A stretch of 64,000 nt of DNA from Endomychus coccineus (taxonomy: Eukaryota > Arthropoda > Insecta > Coleoptera > Endomychidae), in contig OY294068.1 in assembly GCA_958510875.1 (NCBI GenBank), forward strand, positions 159,314,388 through 159,378,387, read 5' to 3'. Positions 22,661-34,929 of the stretch are shown here, piece after piece. The first letter of the stretch is position 1, and the number at the start of each line of letters is the position of its first letter. Under the pieces are notes generated by a model, which was given only the letters and a program-made list of their open reading frames with translations, was not told the origin of the DNA and did not search any database. The translations under genes were made by a program, and so were the position numbers.

Positions 22661-23678
22661 TACCGGGATATCAAAAATTATCTTGGTCAAGGGTGATTGT
22701 GAAATCTACAACGTGTGTCTTATTTTACTTTTGGAATAATTATGTCACTGTCACACTGACATCATCAATAACCTACAAATTTCATACCTATTTATTTTAG
22801 TTGTAAAACAATAATGAACTACAAATTATGAAATAACGGTTTTAGTAACAAGAAATGTTCTAAATGTGAACTTTGAACATTTTTAAAGGTCGTGATAGGC
22901 CCAAACCGGGTCCAAAACCGTTTTAAAATAGTTGATTTTCGATAAATCGAATGACGTTCACGTGAGAAGCCCGTAGCACGCGAGTTAGAAAAGTGCAAAC
23001 TGGTTGTACCTAATACGGCTTTACGACAACTTTTCGCGTGCCGTTTTCGCTCCATGTAGTTAGATTTAATGTCGGACCGTGCCCGACGGCCCTTCTTTTT
23101 TCGATAAATGTCCATTAAATAGGAAAATTTAATTAAAACAGTTTGAGCTATTCTCAGATCTCAGTTATGCGCGTCTAACGTGCGACATAACGAAGGGAAT
23201 TTTCTAGCTACCAAAATATACCCAAATGTGGTGATAGCTAGCGGCCTATAGCCGAAAACACTTTATTACAACTAGCGCCGGCCTCATGGGGCACGAAACG
23301 GCCCCGAAATAACAAGATCGAGGTAAAAAGTATAAACTCTAACTGACGCGCAGCGAGCTCCTCGAGGCATATGTCAAAATGATTTCGTTCGTAGCTAATT
23401 ACATAGGACGTCTGGCGTTCATGCAATTATGTTTTTATACAATCCGAACCTTCTAATTTCGATAGGCCACGTGAAAATCCCGGAGCTCGAAGCGCTAGAA
23501 ACTTCTGAGCGTAATAATATTCGTATAAAATTGCGAAATTTCGCACTTTTAGAAACTTCAAATTAATGAATTTGACACAAGTTCTGGGGATATTTTTATT
23601 TCAAGTAAAGTAAAGTAAAGACACACGTTTTAGATTCCACAACCACCCTTGACCAAGATAATTTTTGATATCCCGGTA
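22661..23678. mobile_element. Noncoding TIR element, unclassified
   Basis: Both ends carry inverted copies of TACCGGGATATCAAAAATTA, and the inverted similarity extends about 62-68 bp into the element (to about 22726 and from about 23613). If the ends are taken as CCGGGATATC, the flanks are TA on both sides, which would suit a TA-target DNA transposon. The 1018-bp body is more GC-rich than the flanks. The minus-strand 98-residue basic ORF at 22819-23115 has no recognised domain. Probably a nonautonomous element; superfamily uncertain. Confidence 0.7.
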
Positions 23679-24515
23679 CTTATAAAACTTTGGTTATGTT
23701 GATTTGCAGTCGAGCTTAGGTTCAGCTCCGATGTTCAATTTTGAGTTGCAGAGAGTGATATGCTCTTTCCAGATGTTGATGGCAAATTAAACTAGCTTTC
23801 CTTGATTTGCCTTTTATAGGTCTCTCAAGAGGAAGCTTGTTTTCATATCACTCGACCAATCAGGTAATTCATTCTTAACATCTGGTCAGCTATTCTCATT
23901 GTTGTGACTGACACTTGTCGAGCATTGTTGTAATTGACCAATAGGAATTTAGTATTTTGAAATATTTGATATTCTGAAGATTTTCTGATTGATCAAAGTT
24001 ATTGTTCAATCTACTTTAGGAATTCATGTTACCAACATTTTTCCTCACATTTTGGTATATAATAACCTATGATTGAGTTCCAAATAACCTAATAATTCCC
24101 ATTATTAGATCTTATTTGACAGTTGTCATTTCTTGAATTTGATACATGATTTTAAATATAAATAAAACTTATACAATTTTGTATAACTGAAATGTCTTAA
24201 TACTAGCTTACATCTATAACATATTCTCAATATCTTCAGATAGTCTTGATTCATTTTAATTATGATTTTCCCACTTCGTAGCACTGTACGTTTTTCCACT
24301 ATTCAATATTTCTTCTTTTCACTCTTACAAACTATATTACTAATTGATTTTAATTATATTACAATCTTTAATCTCTTATTCTAATTATCTATTTAACTTT
24401 TAAATAACGTTTTCAATTCCATATCATATACTTATTCAACTTTTTTATTTTTAATGTCTCGGTAAATCATAGTTTCAGCATCTTATTTTACATCGGAAAT
24501 GAAATCTTAACAAAA
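23679..24515. other. AT-rich noncoding sequence
   Basis: No recognised coding or repeat structure apart from the partial flank duplication noted for the TIR element to its left. Confidence 0.4.
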
Positions 24516-25172
24516 TATACGAGGGGAGGGTGAAAAGTCCCTGAAAAATTCTACTTTTTCGATCCCTTTCAAATAATACGATTTCGGCAATTCATGCAAT
24601 CGCCCTTGCGATTGTGAACCTGTGCGCCTGTTCTTTGGTCTCTGATGTGTTGTGATGGATCCATGTTTCATCCACGGCTATGAAACGATGCAAAAAGTCC
24701 TTTTCATCGCGCTTGAACATATCGAAACACTCTTTTGAAGTTGTCACACGGTCGCGCTTGTTGTTAACAGAGAGCAAATGCTGCACACATCTGGCAGATA
24801 GCTTTGTCATTTCCAAAAATTCATACAAAATGTTCCGTATCCGTTCGGTTCAGATGCCCGTAACCTCAGCAATCTCTTGCGCTTCAACTCGCCAATCGTC
24901 CAATATGATACCATGAATTTTATCGACGATTTCTGGCTTTGTAACTCCAATCGATGGTGAAGAGTCCCCATAATGTTCACAAGCGATGCTTTGCCTTGCA
25001 TAATGTTTCCTCCACGCAAGAAATAATGTTTAATCAAGACGCGAAATTCACTTTTCCTCTTGTTCATCAGTCTAAAAATTTTAATGCGTTCAAGTTGAAG
25101 ATGATACATGGGATCTTCGATTGTGGTATCATCTGTTTTATTTCACGGGGACTTTTCCCCTTGCCCTCGTAT
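24516..25172 (-). mobile_element. Internally deleted mariner element
   Basis: Terminal repeats TACGAGGGGAGGGTGAAAAG (left) and, complemented, TACGAGGGCAAGGGGAAAAG (right) with TA at both flanks. The length is about 655 bp against about 1.3 kb for intact mariners. Most of the catalytic region is missing. Confidence 0.8.
24592..25109 (-). pseudogene. Mariner transposase pseudogene, copy 2
   Basis: Frame 24807-25109 carries the N-terminal LIKHYFLRGGNIMQGKASLV region. Frame 24592-24828 carries LEMTKLSARCVQHLL and then FIAVDETWIHHNTSETKEQ, which includes the first catalytic aspartate (VDETW). Immediately after KEQ the frame runs into terminal sequence, so the second and third catalytic residues are deleted. 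A frameshift separates the two frames. Confidence 0.8.
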
Positions 25173-27239
25173 ATCACAATGATAAATTTGACCTGCAGAA
25201 GTATCCGGAATTATCTTTTCAAGATTCAAGTGCCGTCATCGATGTGACCTAAAGATGTCTTTATCCTGTGCAAGAAGTCCGAGACTTCTTGATGTTGTGG
25301 TACATTTCGATAGTTCATGTGACAGTAAGTGTCAGTATAAGATAAGGTTATATTATAGTGTGAATAATTGCAAAAGTCAACCTGACAGCAGATGTCAGGG
25401 TGAAACATAGAGTTGTGAAACATATTATGTAGACCATTTGGATTAAATTTCATCGTAACATAGAGTTTAATTCAACGTTTTTCATAAATTAGCGGTTCCC
25501 AAATATTTTCCAATATATTTTTTGTTCTTACAATCAATAATATTTGACACGCAGTAGTGTCGGAAAGCTATTTTGCTAACAAAAATGAGAGAAGTTACAT
25601 GATTAATTGATAACAGCTTTTTTCCCCTGCAGTGAACAAAGAATCATACGTGATAAGCATATGAGTAAATTGCAAAAAAGCTATTTCATTTTCAGAACTA
25701 TACCGATTCTGTATTCTGTTTAGATGAGAAACCGATAACTACGTATGAAGTTTTGCAGGTGGCAGTAAGGGTAATTCCCTCCTGGACCACAGCACCTCTA
25801 TTCTAAACAAGCATAGGCTGCCAAAGATGCCATTTCTACAGAAATATTCAGGAACCGCGAAACAAAATAACTCAAGAATGTGTGCATATTATTCCAGAAT
25901 GTTCAATTATTTGAAAGAGTCACATAACCTCCTTGTAAGAATCTCTCCTTTGGTGTTGCACTCGCCTATCTTGAGGTCTTCTCAATAGACTTAGTCATTG
26001 AATATAATTTATATATATGTTTATGTGAGGGAACCTATGTTCTTCAATCTGTATAAGAATCATTCCTTTCACTTCAAAAATATACTCTTATAAGCTGGGT
26101 GTTATGTGGAATTCAGAGAGTTAGTGAATATTAGCAGGGCCCAAAATGTTCTTTATTTAGTTCCTGAAGCTCTACTCAATTATCTAATTCGACGTGTTCC
26201 TCCAATAAAATATACTTAAATCCGAATGTTATCGAGGCCATCTAGATTCGTGATATCCAAACACTGTAATGGATTATTCAATATTAAAGCCGTAAGTGAA
26301 TCTCAACATTCTCTTACGAATATGCAATCCGCATTGCGCATACTTGTCGTTATAACAAAGAAGTAGGCACTTTTTCCTCTCGATACTCGCACTCCCGTTC
26401 TTCAAGATTCAGAATACCTGGAAACGTGAGTGGGCAGCTATTGTGAGAATATATGAAGCTGAAGGCAAATGAATATTGATTCCACATGCGTTTATACAGA
26501 CTGGTCAGAAAATTGAGTATTCACTTAGGTACGAGTTTTGTTTTCCCATAATAATAAAGAATACTTCAGAAGAACATCATAACTACTGAATCAATTATTG
26601 TATTTGACCATTTGATAATTGGAGCATATTCTAAGGGTGAGCATTCTTAGACGCTTGGCCCAGATGAAAACGAAATAGTTGCAAATAAATATTACGAATC
26701 TAGATTGCCTCGATAAAATCCGGATGTGAGTAAATTTCATAGAAACTGAATTTCAAGATCACTCAGTTTGGCTACTAAATTACAAAATTCCGAACAGCAC
26801 CCAGATTACATTTTTAACGTGGAAGGAATTCTTATAAAGAATGGCTTAGTTCTATAAACAAATGTTTGATTTTTTACATGGTGCTACAAAGGAAATATTT
26901 CCAACATCATTACACTTCATGCTATGTTTTGGCAAGGCAGTTCCAGCCTATATATATAAAGAAGCACTTTCCTGAGAACTTTCTGAAATAATCTGCCCTC
27001 TTTCTTAGTCCTTGAACATTTTTGTACAACCGGAATGTTCAATCGCATTGTTTCATTTAGAATGGGGCCCAAGGGCGAATCCACGGGGAGCTATGGGGAT
27101 CATGCCACCTCCTTGGGTTATTTTTTTCAGTTCAGATTTTTTACCAGCTCATTCGAATTCAGTTAGCTAGTGATTCAGTAGCGACACAAGTGATACAGAG
27201 ATTCTTATGAATGGATAAACTAAACTTAAATGCGACAGC
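25173..27239. other. Noncoding, no gene recognised
   Basis: AT-rich with no recognised protein similarity. Two small inverted repeats at about 25321-25335 (GACAG...TGTC-type) and 25381-25399 (CTGACA...TGTCAG) are visible. Otherwise nothing is supported. Confidence 0.4.
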
Positions 27240-27560
27240 AAGGTGAAAAGAAAATGTGGCAACCATCTGGCAGATGGCTTTCTCATATCCAAAAATTTAT
27301 GCAAAATATTCCTTACCAGTTGGGTTGAGATGCTCATAGCCATGGTATAGCATCATGGGAACAATGCTCAACAAGCGATGCTTTAGCTTGCGTAATGTTT
27401 TTTCCACGCAAGGAACAATGTTCAATCGAAACGTGTAATTCACTTTTCCCATGCTCACAAAAATCTTTAAGGTGTTTGCTTTCGATGGTTGTCAAAACAG
27501 AACTGAATGACATATATGTCTAAGAATTTTAATGCGTTCTGATTAAGGATGGTTCAACAC
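27240..27560 (-). pseudogene. Mariner remnant, copy 3
   Basis: Same orientation and order as the mariner at 24516-25172: CATCTGGCAGATGGCTTT (compare 24790), CTTGCGTAATGTTTTTTCC (compare 24995), then 5' UTR sequence with TCAAAACAGAACTGAATGAC, which matches the 5' UTR of the copy at 5953-6190. No terminal repeat was recognised and the coding potential is destroyed. Confidence 0.6.
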
Positions 27561-28830
27561 AAATGTCACATAAGACCCATTGTGTGCACCACCGCCTTAG
27601 TTTCAATAATCTTCCTCTTGAACATTATATAGTTCGTAACGTTGAATATGAATCTTCTAATGACGCCTGGAGATTATTTAGGTTTTCCTGGTTAACTTAT
27701 AGCAAAACTATTTCATGTTCTTCTAAGAACTTCATTAAATTCCCTATAAATCGCTTATGAATTTACGAAATCTTGATTCTTATACCCAACACGAGTTATA
27801 TTGCACTTTTTCAGGTGATGAATCTTACAGTAAACAGCTTTAAGTCTTCTGTCACAGAACATGTTGTAGGTAGATATGCCCAGTTTACTAGAAAATCTAA
27901 ATTTCAGGCAGTTAATATATAGAATTAAGTAATATTGTGGCATATCTCGGGAATTATTTGTTTTAGGTATACGAAAGTGGGTTAAAACTAGGGCTCATTT
28001 TCTTAATGAAAAGAAAAAACGAATGTTCCATTCGAAAAAATTGACATCTTCAATGTGTCATGTTCACTTTCTGAGCCCACATTTTTGCGCACCCATTTAG
28101 AGGGTGTGATAATGATGAGTGATCCGTCCAACCTTGAATATCCAACATCTAGTCACTTCATATCACTGGAAATTGAAATTCACATGAAAATTGGGTATAG
28201 TCGGTAGTACGCATTTCTCAATTTTTCTAATAAAAATCGAATAAATCAAAAACGGTCCATTTTGAGTATAGGGTATGATACATGAATAATAAAAAAATTC
28301 TGTGAAATATACAGGTGTCCTATTGGAAATAATAAAAGTGACGTCACTTCCGGCGAAACCAGAAATATCACAATAACGAACATATTTTGATTGGATTCTC
28401 AATGTTTTCTCAATGTTTCCTTCACCGTCTACAAATTTTCGAAATCAGGCCACTTTTATTCCTCCATATGAAGCGTAAACTCAACAACCATTTCTGCTTC
28501 TGGAATGCTTTGTATAATATGTGCATGAACTATTAACTACAAGGAGTAGAACGATAATATGATAGTGCATGTTTCAACATGAGATCTATGATTGTACAGA
28601 ACAAGTAATGGTTTTATTATTAATCATTCATAAGTTGAATTTCACCGTTTGTATAGCGTATAATAAAAATCATTGATGTCCAGAAAATTATAACCTATAT
28701 TGAATAGATTGTTCAAATTACTTCTCAGTAATCATTTTTTGATCGTTGGCTATACGGATGACGTTTGTTATTTCAACACGATAAGGTTACTGCGACTGTG
28801 ACCTACATAACATTATCAAAGAAAGTATCC
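27561..28830. other. Noncoding, no gene recognised
   Basis: Small frames on both strands (27563-27760, 27755-27943, 28163-28402) show no known domain. Confidence 0.4.
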
Positions 28831-28839
28831 AAAGTCTAT

Positions 28840-29560
28840 ATCAACATTTGCATATTTTGCCAACAAGTTGCCATCTTGTGTAAATCAAAAGAAAATTCGA
28901 TTTAGTGAAAATATTATTTGATGAAAATTTCTCTCAGATTATGTCATCAAAATAATATAGCACTGGCAATCCAATTTCATGAAGTAAACAAAAAACACCA
29001 AGTGAATGTACCTGAAGATCTCATCATTACTTCCGATTCTGGAATGATTAAGGAGGATGACGTATTGGGTAAATTGTCCTTATAGGTTCCATTGTATCCC
29101 CACTATAGGGGAAAACGATGAGGTTCTAGCATCAGGTTATTGTAGGTTTTGAACCGACAAGAGCAATATTAATATTACTGACAATGCTCGGCTAGAGTTC
29201 CCACAACATGGAAACTGTAGATGGCTCGTAGGTGCTATTCACGTGATCTGTGAAGTCTTGTATAGATGCCTTTGTCTGAAACCTTTTGCAAACCTTTCGA
29301 GGTACCCTATCATTCGTTACTCACTCTGTACTTGCCGAAATGACTTATAAATCGTTTAATTAACAAATTCGTCGAAAATTATCAACAACAAATTGATGTA
29401 ATATTTTAGAATAACGTTATGTTTTATTGCAAAATATATATCAATATATTAGCAGCATTTTGCCAACAAGTTACCATGCCATCTTGAGTAGATCAAAAGA
29501 AAATTCTATCCAAATTGATGTAATATTTTGGAAATAACATCCAGTTCTATGGCCAAATGG
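28840..29560. repeat. Short direct repeats
   Basis: TTTTGCCAACAAGTTGCC followed by CATCTTG and TCAAAAGAAAATTC occurs near 28855-28895 and again near 29457-29507. CAAATTGATGTAATATTTT occurs near 29390 and again near 29514. This points to a local duplication of unknown origin. Confidence 0.5.
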
Positions 29561-30023
29561 CTATTTATACAACTAGTTTCGGAAGTTTCGTTTTGAATCG
29601 AGTTTTATACAAGATTTTTTTGTAATTCTTTGTTACGGAAAAAAAAAGTTTCGTAACGTTCCATTCTTATTTAGCATCAAAGTCATTTTTGTTTGTCAAT
29701 ATGGAGATCACAATGCAAAAATCGTGATATAAGAGTTACCATGGAAACGCGCCAATGTCAAGACCTATTTGTCTAAATATCGACAATCCTGTCTTAATTT
29801 TGTGTTTAGAAATAAGCGAATCTGTAGACGGCCTACCTCCGGACGTTGAAGGAGTTGCAAAAGTTGTGGTAGAAAATTTGCTGCCAAGTAAACACTAGTG
29901 TTAAAATGAAGTCATTTCTCACATGTACAATCTACCCCGGGACCAAAGTGTTCATAATTACGGTACTGATGGTAGCATATTCTGTGACTCATGACAAAGT
30001 CAACTTTGGTCTGAGGATGCTAC
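29561..30023. other. Noncoding, no gene recognised
   Basis: No coding or repeat signal seen. Confidence 0.4.
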
Positions 30024-30915
30024 TTATAATCTAGGAGTTATATACATATTTTTGGCCTGAGATATAACATGTTGGGATATCTGTTATATTTTAGCAATTA
30101 TTATTCGGAGTATTTTATCCTGTGTAAGTTGGATCACCCACCCCGCCCCATTTTGAGTTAGCCTTGATGATCAATATTCAATAAGTGCCAAATTTTTTCT
30201 CCATGCAGTTGGCAGCACTGTTAGCTTTAGTTATGACCAAAATTGGACCGTGATATAACAATTTTTGAGCAGGTGGAAAATTTTTGTTATCAATGCTCAT
30301 TACTCGAAAACCATACTCCAACATTTTCTATGCGTCCATTTTCAAGAATTTTGTTTGGGGTTTGGGGTGATTTGGGAGGGGTTAGACATGAAAGAAAATG
30401 TTGGCACTCACACAAGCTTTCCTTTCACATGAAAACTACAAGTTGATGGAGGTGCCAACATTTTTTTTTCAATTTCAGACGATTTGGCCAATTTTTGGCC
30501 AAAACATGGCCAAAATTCTCAAAAATGAACGCATACAAAATGTTGGCTTATGGTATTCGAGTAATGAGCATTGATAACAAAAATTTTTAGGCAGTTCAGA
30601 AAGTGTTATACCACGTTCCAATTTTGGTCACAAGTGAAGCTACCAGTGCTACCAACTGCATGGAGGAAAAATGCTGGTATTTATTGAATATTAATCGCCA
30701 AGGAACCCTCTTCGAGTAGCACCATACACCAAAGTGTTATAACCCGTTCCAAAATTGGATATCTACTGGGGCGGCTAACTCAAAATGAGGCGGGATGAAG
30801 GTCCAACTCACATAGGATAAAATACTCAGATTAAGAATTGCTAAGACATACCACATATGGGCAACATGTTATATCTCAGGCCCAAAATATGTATCCATCT
30901 CCTAGACTATTATAT
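30024..30915. mobile_element. Foldback element with arms of several hundred bp
   Basis: The left part (30024-about 30365) is the inverted counterpart of the right part (about 30510-30915). Matching landmarks are CTAGGAG and GGCCTGAGATATAACATG, the AACTCAAAATG/CATTTTGAGTT block, the GACCAAAATTGG block, and AATGCTCATTACTCGAAAA against its complement. The right arm has about 75 extra bases (about 30697-30775) containing a second version of a GTGTTATA..CGTTCC.AAATTGG motif. The hAT copy 2 begins only a few bases beyond the right end. No transposase is encoded. The plus-strand ORF at 30243-30446 is a by-product. Confidence 0.75.
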
Positions 30916-31150
30916 GATTAAAGGGCGGAATATATGCACGTCAATTCAGTTAAAATATGCGCATATATATGCATAGTTTTTCTTTGAAATATGCAACAAT
31001 ATACATTTATTTGTCAAAATATGCAGTTATATGTCTTGAATATAACATGGAAAAATGGAAATAAAGAAACGCCGACTCTTACAAAAATTATTTATTTTAA
31101 GTAAAATTAAAAGAAAAATATAATAGGTACAATTTTTAGCCTGAAATAGT

Positions 31151-32482
31151 TTAAAATGCATTTATAACGATATATTTTTCAAAATTTTCCAATGAAAGTG
31201 TTTGCCTTCTGTCTGTAAAAATATGTTTGTACAAAGAAAAAGATCTTTCAACATCTACCGATGTGATCTGGCAATATTTTAATTTGGGTAGTAAGTTATG
31301 AGGCCAAGGTTTTACTTCGTTGGATGGTTTAGTATCAAAAATATTTTTGACTTCCATTAAATACTTGAAGCCTTCATTCTTTCCCACAATAACTTCGAGT
31401 TTACTTCTTACTTGATTTCCTACAACACCGGGAACTTTTTTGCATTTGTCGGAAAAAGTTTCAACAATATTAATTGATTCTTTCAAACTCATATTTCTAC
31501 TTTCTAACGGAGTTATTATATCTGGTATAAAACTAGAATTAACCTTAATAAAAACAAGTTCCTTAGCTAAATTTAATTTTTGAATACTGCTTGACTTTGC
31601 ACTACACACTGTGAATTGTCTTCTAAATCTAAAACTATGTCTTTAATGGCTTCAAAATGGTCTGCGTAGAATATCTCGGCCTTAATCCATGTTCCCCATC
31701 GAGTAATTACGGGCAATTTCTCTCTATAGATCTGCACTCTTAGAGGTGCTTTCAAAAACACTTTCTTTACATTTGAAATTAATTTGTTCACCAAGGGATA
31801 TGCTGTTCTAATAGTTTCTGCAACTCTGTTCATCCCGTGTAAAAAGCGAGTGACATGTACCATATTGGCATAAAATATTTTTAGGTTTTGGCCTACTTCA
31901 ACTATATACGGCGCTGCGTCAGACAAAAACACTGAAAACTTCTCTACTGGAACTGGATTTGGTGAAAAAAAAATTTGATAGAGACTGCTGAATAAATCGA
32001 GTTACGGTCACATTATTTGTTTTGTCTAACTGTTTAGAAGATATTAAATATGGCTTCCCTGGCTCATTTTCTTGAAGCCCTCCAATACGGTTTCGTATAC
32101 TGTTTGCACATACTTCTTTCCAAGTGTGGATTCGTCAGGGATGTTTAGATTACAATATTTTTGCAAAAAATCTCTGAATTGTGTATTTTGCAGTTTCTTC
32201 AAAGGTATATTTGCTGCGACTAAAGCTTTGCATAAGTCTTGATGAAACACCTCCTTTTCACTCTTTGGTTTGACATTTTGAAATGCGGTTTGCACACACT
32301 GCTGAACAGGCACAGATTTTTTTTTCCTTCAACTTAGCTTTATGCATAGCTGTTTCCAAGTGTTGATCAATTTGGAACTTCTTTTCACAAACATTGATTT
32401 TGACACAAACTTTGCAAAACACTTTATCCCCACTAAACGCCAACTCAGGAAAATTTTTAATCCACGAAGCGGCTTTCGGCAT
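31151..32482 (-). pseudogene. hAT transposase pseudogene, copy 2
   Basis: Begins MPKAASWIKNFPELAFSGDK at 32482, with the FCKVC...H...H zinc-finger-like segment intact (QHLETAMHKAK, where copy 1 has a stop). A frameshift near 32310 moves into 32044-32313. A deletion of about 100 bp removes the DESTD catalytic segment that copy 1 keeps. FLSDAAPYIVEVGQN and the RWGTWIKAE block follow (31573-31932), then a further frameshift leads to 31151-31609, ending in SVDVERSFSLYKHIFTDRRQ, the intact hAT C-terminal motif. Each copy preserves parts the other has lost. Neither is functional. Confidence 0.85.
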
Positions 32483-32599
32483 TTTAGGCGTTTGAAATGA
32501 ATATTTTCGAAATCACTCTTTTCACACTGGAATCTATCGACAAACTAAACTATACAATATAAATACAAGAGAAGAGACCACATTTGCTCTCCAATTAGG

Positions 32600-32748
32600 C
32601 ACCGAAAAGAAGTTTCTGTTCGGTGACAATACTTACTACCACCGAACACGACTTGGCACCACCAGGGATTATTTAAGTGTGCCAGCGAAATATACAACAT
32701 TAGGGGTGGAGCTTCAAGTGAACCTTCTTGTCTTGTTTCTGTTCGGTG
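32600..32748. mobile_element. Nested MITE in hAT copy 2, internally deleted
   Basis: Same insertion site and AATTAGG flanks (32593-32599 and 32749-32755) as the MITE in copy 1. The body is 149 bp because most of the left arm and adjacent interior (about 95 bp) are missing. The right end is intact. Confidence 0.75.
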
Positions 32749-33300
32749 AATTAGGCAAGCTGATTACTTGGAAATTCCTAAACATCCAATAAATGCCGGC
32801 AATAGACCATATAATAATAAAATGGGTCCATAAACCATATAATAATAAAACCTACCCACCTTTTAAATTATTTCAATTATCTGCAAGGGTCGCACTCAAT
32901 CTTTTGATAAAACGAAAAACATAAAAATATGCACACAAATTTTATTTTTGCCGAAATATGCAATTTTTCATGAAATTTGTAAAAATATGCAAAATATGCA
33001 AATATATGCACTTTGCATATATTACGCCCTTTAATTATGATCATTAGAGACACATGGGCATAAATTCACATGCTCTCCTGTATGAAAACTAGATTATGTT
33101 AGTATTGATATTATTCATATCAATAAATGAGGGAGATCAGTTGCCAATTTACAATATCTAGATAACTGCCTTCAAGGGATCAAGTTAACGGAAAAAGAAG
33201 TAATTTGCTGAATTAGGTAATTCCTGTTCAGCATGATATCGTTTTCACAAATTGTCCTCAATAACATGAACACTGAAAATTGATATTACATCGGTAATTC

Positions 33301-33543
33301 CATAGTCAAAGTATACCAGGTCTGCCGGAGCCTCCCTTCTACTCTTTTTATAATTTTAGTGCAATCTGATTGGTCGTTTATTCAGTTTATTTAATGTTAT
33401 AGACAAGGACATAATATGATGTTGTTACGTGCCGGCAACGAGCTGATGAGAGCAAAGCTGTGATTGGAGGAGCTGGGTTACGTCACCCAGCGCGAGAAAC
33501 GATGGAAGGGAGGCTCCGACAGACCTGGTATACTTTGACTATG
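33301..33543. mobile_element. MITE with perfect 8-bp target duplication
   Basis: A 243-bp element whose ends are inverted copies of about 40 bp. The left begins CATAGTCAAAGTATACCAGG and the right ends CCTGGTATACTTTGACTATG. GGTAATTC is present immediately on both sides (33293-33300 and 33544-33551). An 8-bp duplication and short size fit a hAT-type nonautonomous element, although the termini differ from the hAT copies in this window. Confidence 0.88.
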
Positions 33544-33551
33544 GGTAATTC

Positions 33552-34925
33552 TTCATCGAATTCCACGATTCACAAAAAACCAACGAAATGAAACCAACAT
33601 AAAAATAACTTCAAGCACCTGTTTCTGTGATTGATTTAAGATATTTGATTCACGATTAGCATCGTTACATGAATTTGGTTCTAATGTGCGAGACTGATTT
33701 CATTTAAAAATTGCTCTCTGAATGAATATCTCCATTTGAAAGAGAGTATAAATTTTTTGCTTAAGTTCACATTTAAATAGATGTAGAATGGATTTCTCCT
33801 AAATGGAAATGATAAATCCTATTTTTAGTGGCACGGACATTTGGTAATTAAAGGAGATCTTTTAATACCCCAAGTCTTTTACTTTACATTATGCTGCCTG
33901 CATTACTGATGGAGAACTTTGCTAGTGATCTCATTCTTCACGGATACAGGACCGTATGATCTTTATTCTTTGTAAACTGGTAATAATCATATTTACTAAT
34001 TTTTTCTGTAAGTTTTTGTATCATTTTTCTGTTAGGTTCGTAACTATTTCAATAGCTACCTAACATTCCATTGTAATTTTAATATTAATGATAATAATAT
34101 TAATTAATAATGATTCTTGGCGCAAGTATGAATTATACATAAATTCTCGGGAAATAGGTCGGACTAACTCATATGCTTATTATTTTCATCTTTACCTACG
34201 ATTCGGTCACAACGTCTGAAACGGGATTTGTTAGAACTAATTGTATCAAGCACAAGGTGTCCTTATCTTATTAATTTCAATTAAAGATGCCCACGTCGCC
34301 GGAAGAAACAGAAACATGAGTAATCGAAAAGGTAACACATTAATGTTTTAAGGATATGTATGTATCGAGATACCACTGCTTAGCAATCTACTTCTAATGT
34401 TCGAAGTCATCTCAGCAATGTTTGAATAAGACTGAAACCAAACTATAATTCGCTTAAGTATCCACTTTTTAAATTTTCTTCAACTTCAACCAACTATAAT
34501 AAATTGCTTATCATTCGTAAATGATAGTTCTGAGGCTGAAGATTGGTTCTCTTCATATTGATGAATCAAACTTCCTTGAAGGTTATAGTTACGTGCATCT
34601 AACCTCATCATTTTATGAAGGAAATTGGAAATATTGAATATGAAAAACCTGTACAATCAGGTACTTCAACAACATTGTTTCCTTTTTGGGACGAGGTAAG
34701 TATATTTCGTGTGGAAGACAGATTATCTTACATCAATTGATCTTTTTCTCAAAAAAATTCTGTGAATCTACCTAAAGAAGTAAAAACGTTGTGGAACTGC
34801 TCTAAGCATAAAAAGATCTGGATTTACATCATACAGGGCCACAAAATATTCTCTCTCATCCTAGGTTCAGAATTTGGCCCATAAAATGATAGAGACCAAT
34901 TGAACGAGAAAGTGAAAATTGCGTT
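33552..34925. other. Noncoding, no gene recognised
   Basis: No coding frame of note. A local inverted repeat (TATCATT...AATGATA) is at about 34510-34530. Confidence 0.4.
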
Positions 34926-34929
34926 ACTT

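Larger units (their letters stand above)
30919..33033 (-). mobile_element. hAT transposon copy 2, complete ends
   Basis: Same termini as copy 1 (TAAAGGGCGGAATATATGCA and a complementary end with one substitution). The 2115-bp element lies in the same orientation about 9 kb from copy 1. Flanks TATATGAT and ATTATGAT share 6 of 8 positions, a decayed target duplication. It is shorter than copy 1 because about 100 bp of transposase and part of the nested MITE are missing. Confidence 0.85.
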
